Origin: Chloroflexi bacterium HGW-Chloroflexi-10
Lineage (GTDB): Bacteria; Chloroflexota; Anaerolineae; Anaerolineales; Anaerolineaceae
Reading direction: 5' to 3'
Assembly: GCA_002840755.1 (NCBI GenBank)
Contig: PHBZ01000031.1
Location: 1 to 64,000 of the forward strand
Length of the DNA stretch: 64,000 nucleotides
The notes beneath the pieces are model-generated. The model saw only the letters and a program-made list of their open reading frames with translations. It made no database searches and was not told the DNA's origin. Shown here piece after piece: positions 61,644-64,000 of the stretch. Made by a program: the position numbers and the translations under genes. Position 1 is the first letter of the stretch. Every line of letters starts with the position of its first letter.

Positions 61644-62513
61644 ATGACCACTGTACCTCAAAGTATTCCTTTAACCAAAAATCGCTTTTTGGCGGAACTG
61701 AGAACATTATGGTGGATAACCATAAAGAATTGGTTCTATCTGGTACGTTATCCCAGCTTTATTATCCAGTTGCTGATCTGGCCATTAATTTTCCCGGCTG
61801 CTTATATCGTAACCGCCCAGGCGCTGGCCGGTCCCGATCGGATTGGGTTGGTTTTTTTCGCTCAAAACACCGGAACAGTCGATTACATTGCCTATATTGT
61901 CATCGGCACCACCGTCTGGATGTGGCAAAATACGGTGCTCTGGAACATCGGCACGGACCTGCGTAATGAGCAAAAGCGCGGCACACTGGAATCAAATTGG
62001 CTTTCACCGTCTTTTCGTTTTTCACTGCTGATGGGCACTACATTCATTCATCTGTTTACTATGTTCCTTTTTATCCTGGTCAGTTTTTTGGAATTCACTT
62101 TTCTCTTCGGAGTGCAATGGAATGGTAACCCTGGGCTGGTGCTTCTGGTCTTTCTTTGCGCCGCTCCATCCATCTATGGGATTGGTATCACATTCGCCAG
62201 TTTCGTCATCCGCATGCAGGAAGCCAATTCCTTTATCCAACTGGTACGTGGTCTGGTGATGATATTCTGTGGAATTACGTTTCCTATCAGTATCTTACCG
62301 AATTGGATGGCTCAAATCAGCCGCTGGCTGCCGCAGACCTACCTGATCCGCGCCGTACGAAACGCAGCCCTGGACAATGCCGACTTTGCCGCGTTAAAAG
62401 GCGATTTGGGTACTTTACTGATCTTTGGAGCGTTATGGGTCCTGGTTGGTTTCCTCAGCTTCCATTGGATGGAAAGACAGGCGCGTAAAAGCGGGATAAT
62501 CGGTCAATATTAA
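61644..62513 (+). CDS. ABC-2 type permease
   Basis: A 289-residue membrane subunit with six helices (LLIWPLIFPAAYIVTA, FCGITFPISILPNWM) and the C-terminal LPQTYLIRAVRNA motif of ABC-2 permeases. It begins 4 nt after the ATPase gene and pairs with the next permease as a likely heterodimer. Confidence 0.87.
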   Translation: MTTVPQSIPLTKNRFLAELRTLWWITIKNWFYLVRYPSFIIQLLIWPLIFPAAYIVTAQALAGPDRIGLVFFAQNTGTVDYIAYIVIGTTVWMWQNTVLWNIGTDLRNEQKRGTLESNWLSPSFRFSLLMGTTFIHLFTMFLFILVSFLEFTFLFGVQWNGNPGLVLLVFLCAAPSIYGIGITFASFVIRMQEANSFIQLVRGLVMIFCGITFPISILPNWMAQISRWLPQTYLIRAVRNAALDNADFAALKGDLGTLLIFGALWVLVGFLSFHWMERQARKSGIIGQY

Positions 62514-62527
62514 GAAGAGAATTGCAC

Positions 62528-63388
62528 ATGAATACAACGAGTACTATACCCATTCAAAAAATCACTTTCCTCACCCAAATACGGGCAATAGGTGTTATTG
62601 CTGCCAAAGACTGGAAGGTTTATTGGCGCTACCCGCTCAACGCCGTTTCTTCTATCTTCCAACCTCTAATCTGGTTAACGCCGATTTATTTTCTGGGGCA
62701 GGCTTTCAGCGTTAATGGAGAAGCCATCGGGTTTGCTGGGTATGCCGGCACCAGTGATTACATGTCGTTCATTATCTTGGGAGCTGCTTTGAGTAATTTT
62801 CTTTCGGCGGTATTCTGGGGCATGGGCTATTCTCTAAAAGAGGATATGGATATCGGCGTTCTGGAAAGTAACTGGATGACACCCGTCCCGCGTTTGTTAA
62901 TGTTGTTTGGACGCACGCTGAATAATCTGCTGATTACTACCATCACATCTTGCGGGACACTGTTGACAGCCGCAGTAGTATTTGGTTTTCATCCTACCGG
63001 TAATGTTGTAGCAGCTTTGCTGACATTAATTCCCGTTCTTATCGGTTTATATGGGTTTGGGTTCGCCTTTGCGGCTTTAGTAATGATCGTTCGTGAAGCC
63101 AACACCATGGTTGATATGGGTAATTTTTTGGTCGATTTCCTCTCCGGGTCCCAATTCCCGGTGAAAGCTTTGCCGCGTTGGCTCTGGCCGGTTTCTTTCA
63201 GTATCCCATTAACCTATGGATATGATGCAATTCGCGGTTGGATTCTTAAAACCACTACCCTGCTGCCATTAAAATGGGAAATCCTGCTGCTGCTGATTTC
63301 CATGATAGTCATGGTTGTCATAGGTATTCAGGTCTTCAATGCACTCGAACGCAGCGTCCGGCGCAAAGGAACACTGGGGCAACACTAA
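62528..63388 (+). CDS. ABC-2 type permease, second subunit
   Basis: A 286-residue membrane subunit similar to the previous one in layout: six helices, FLSGSQFPVKALPRWLWP and SIPLTYGYDAIRG. The ATG at 62528 is preferred; a TTG at 62522 is possible. It ends the operon before a strong terminator. Confidence 0.87.
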   Translation: MNTTSTIPIQKITFLTQIRAIGVIAAKDWKVYWRYPLNAVSSIFQPLIWLTPIYFLGQAFSVNGEAIGFAGYAGTSDYMSFIILGAALSNFLSAVFWGMGYSLKEDMDIGVLESNWMTPVPRLLMLFGRTLNNLLITTITSCGTLLTAAVVFGFHPTGNVVAALLTLIPVLIGLYGFGFAFAALVMIVREANTMVDMGNFLVDFLSGSQFPVKALPRWLWPVSFSIPLTYGYDAIRGWILKTTTLLPLKWEILLLLISMIVMVVIGIQVFNALERSVRRKGTLGQH

Positions 63389-63404
63389 TCTTTTTGACCA
63401 TGAT

Positions 63405-63437
63405 AAAAAAACAGGCTCTTGCAAGCCTGTTTTTTTA
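63405..63437. terminator. Intrinsic terminator
   Basis: ACAGGCT (63411-63417) and AGCCTGT (63424-63430) with an A-run before and seven T after. It ends the ABC operon and may also serve the minus-strand gene that ends at 63449. Confidence 0.9.
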
Positions 63438-63448
63438 TATTAACCCAT

Positions 63449-64000
63449 TCAAACCCCCAGGGGTACCTGCATTGAAGAAACCTCTTGATAATTTAAGGCA
63501 CTTTCCATTAGTTTTTTACGGCGTTCCAAATACGGCTGCGAAATATTGTTGGCTGACAGGCTGCGAGAACACGCCGCTCTGGCATACGCCAGTTCAGCTC
63601 TCGCTGCTGGCAAATCGGTCTCCAGCAGAACAAACAGGGTGTAATAAAACGGAAAATTATGCCAGCGTCCGCTGCCATCCCGCGCATTCTTTAACGTAGC
63701 CAGATAGCTTTCAATCCGCTGCACACCATCCGGCCAATGAGCTGCCAACAAGTACCGCCAAAAGGTAAGTGCACAGTAAGAACATTCCCCCATTACACAA
63801 AAATCGCGCGCGTAACACTTGTCCTGCACACGTTGATTTACCCGATCCAGAATATACCCGGAATGCAGTTGAAAACCATCCAATATTGCCAGAGAACGTG
63901 CTATTTCCAAACCCAGGATGGAATGTACTCCCAGGCGGCTACGGATCCGTTCCCCGGTAAATAACCGTAAACCTTCTTCAAAATCATCATCAGGAATAGA
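63449..64000 (-). CDS. Unidentified protein, C-terminal part
   Basis: The frame is open to the window edge, giving the last 183 residues of a longer protein. It contains five Cys, with CVMGECSYCALTF as a possible metal site, and a helical tail (ERRKKLMESALNYQE). The pattern of helices with GRWHNFPFYYTLFVLLE recalls all-helical toroid proteins, but I do not recognise a family. The upstream part is not visible. Confidence 0.6.
   Translation of the reverse strand, partial: SIPDDDFEEGLRLFTGERIRSRLGVHSILGLEIARSLAILDGFQLHSGYILDRVNQRVQDKCYARDFCVMGECSYCALTFWRYLLAAHWPDGVQRIESYLATLKNARDGSGRWHNFPFYYTLFVLLETDLPAARAELAYARAACSRSLSANNISQPYLERRKKLMESALNYQEVSSMQVPLGV

Overview
The window looks like a chromosomal segment of a Chloroflexota bacterium, probably class Anaerolineae. 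This is an inference from gene content, not from a marker gene. It rests on coenzyme F420 genes (cofC, cofD and a deazaflavin-dependent oxidoreductase) together with menA, a purD-purM fusion, a PurS-PurS-PurL fusion, Thr/Pro-rich linkers on envelope proteins, and many PAS/GAF/GGDEF and NarL-type signalling proteins. Coding density is high. I saw no rRNA, tRNA or CRISPR array, no intact insertion sequence and no prophage.

Layout from left to right. 261-3555: hpt, then a metal ABC importer (znuA-znuC-znuB, minus strand) behind a promoter carrying a perfect Fur/Zur-type palindrome. 3659-12186: an SDR, two diguanylate cyclases around a DUF389 membrane protein, a duplicated membrane protein and a PspC protein. 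12304-17445: a self-contained anaerobic radical operon with promoter, FadR-type operator, GntR/FCD regulator, glycyl radical enzyme, its activase and an FMN-barrel protein of unknown role. 17496-26475: a two-component system, an MFS carrier, HIT, serine hydrolase, methyltransferase, GNAT, Nudix-like, PilZ and PlsC genes. 26644-31605: a possible small RNA or attenuator, a tag-MOSC-GNAT-YjbR-ATL alkylation-repair-like cluster, a GT-C glycosyltransferase and small proteins. 31755-37874: a tight operon around F420 (SnoaL, Ddn-like, GNAT, uridine-kinase-like, ComB-like, PhzF, CofD, CofC, APH-like kinase). 38006-43115: menA, hydrolase, a lipoprotein and a PadR/HAAS-type pair. 43152-44533: an AT-rich accessory patch with a standalone EF-Tu domain-3 protein and a broken transposase fragment. 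46240-60405: one large minus-strand purine operon, purB-purL-purQ-purC-purE-purF-purDM-purN-purH-guaB. 60608-63388: an ABC-2 exporter. The window ends inside an unidentified minus-strand gene.

How the parts fit. The purine operon encodes the whole PRPP-to-IMP route plus guaB. It lacks purK, and its PurE resembles the CO2-using class II enzyme; hpt supplies salvage. The F420 operon makes the cofactor used by its own Ddn-like reductase. Two GGDEF enzymes with intact catalytic and inhibitory motifs and a PilZ protein give local c-di-GMP production and sensing. A roughly 90-bp hairpin repeat occurs three times in intergenic DNA in the same orientation, and its stems show compensatory changes. A second repeat (22 identical bases) occurs twice. 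The best candidates for undescribed biology are the glycyl-radical/FMN operon, the hairpin repeat, the ComB-like and kinase-like genes in the F420 operon, and the standalone EF-Tu domain-3 protein.
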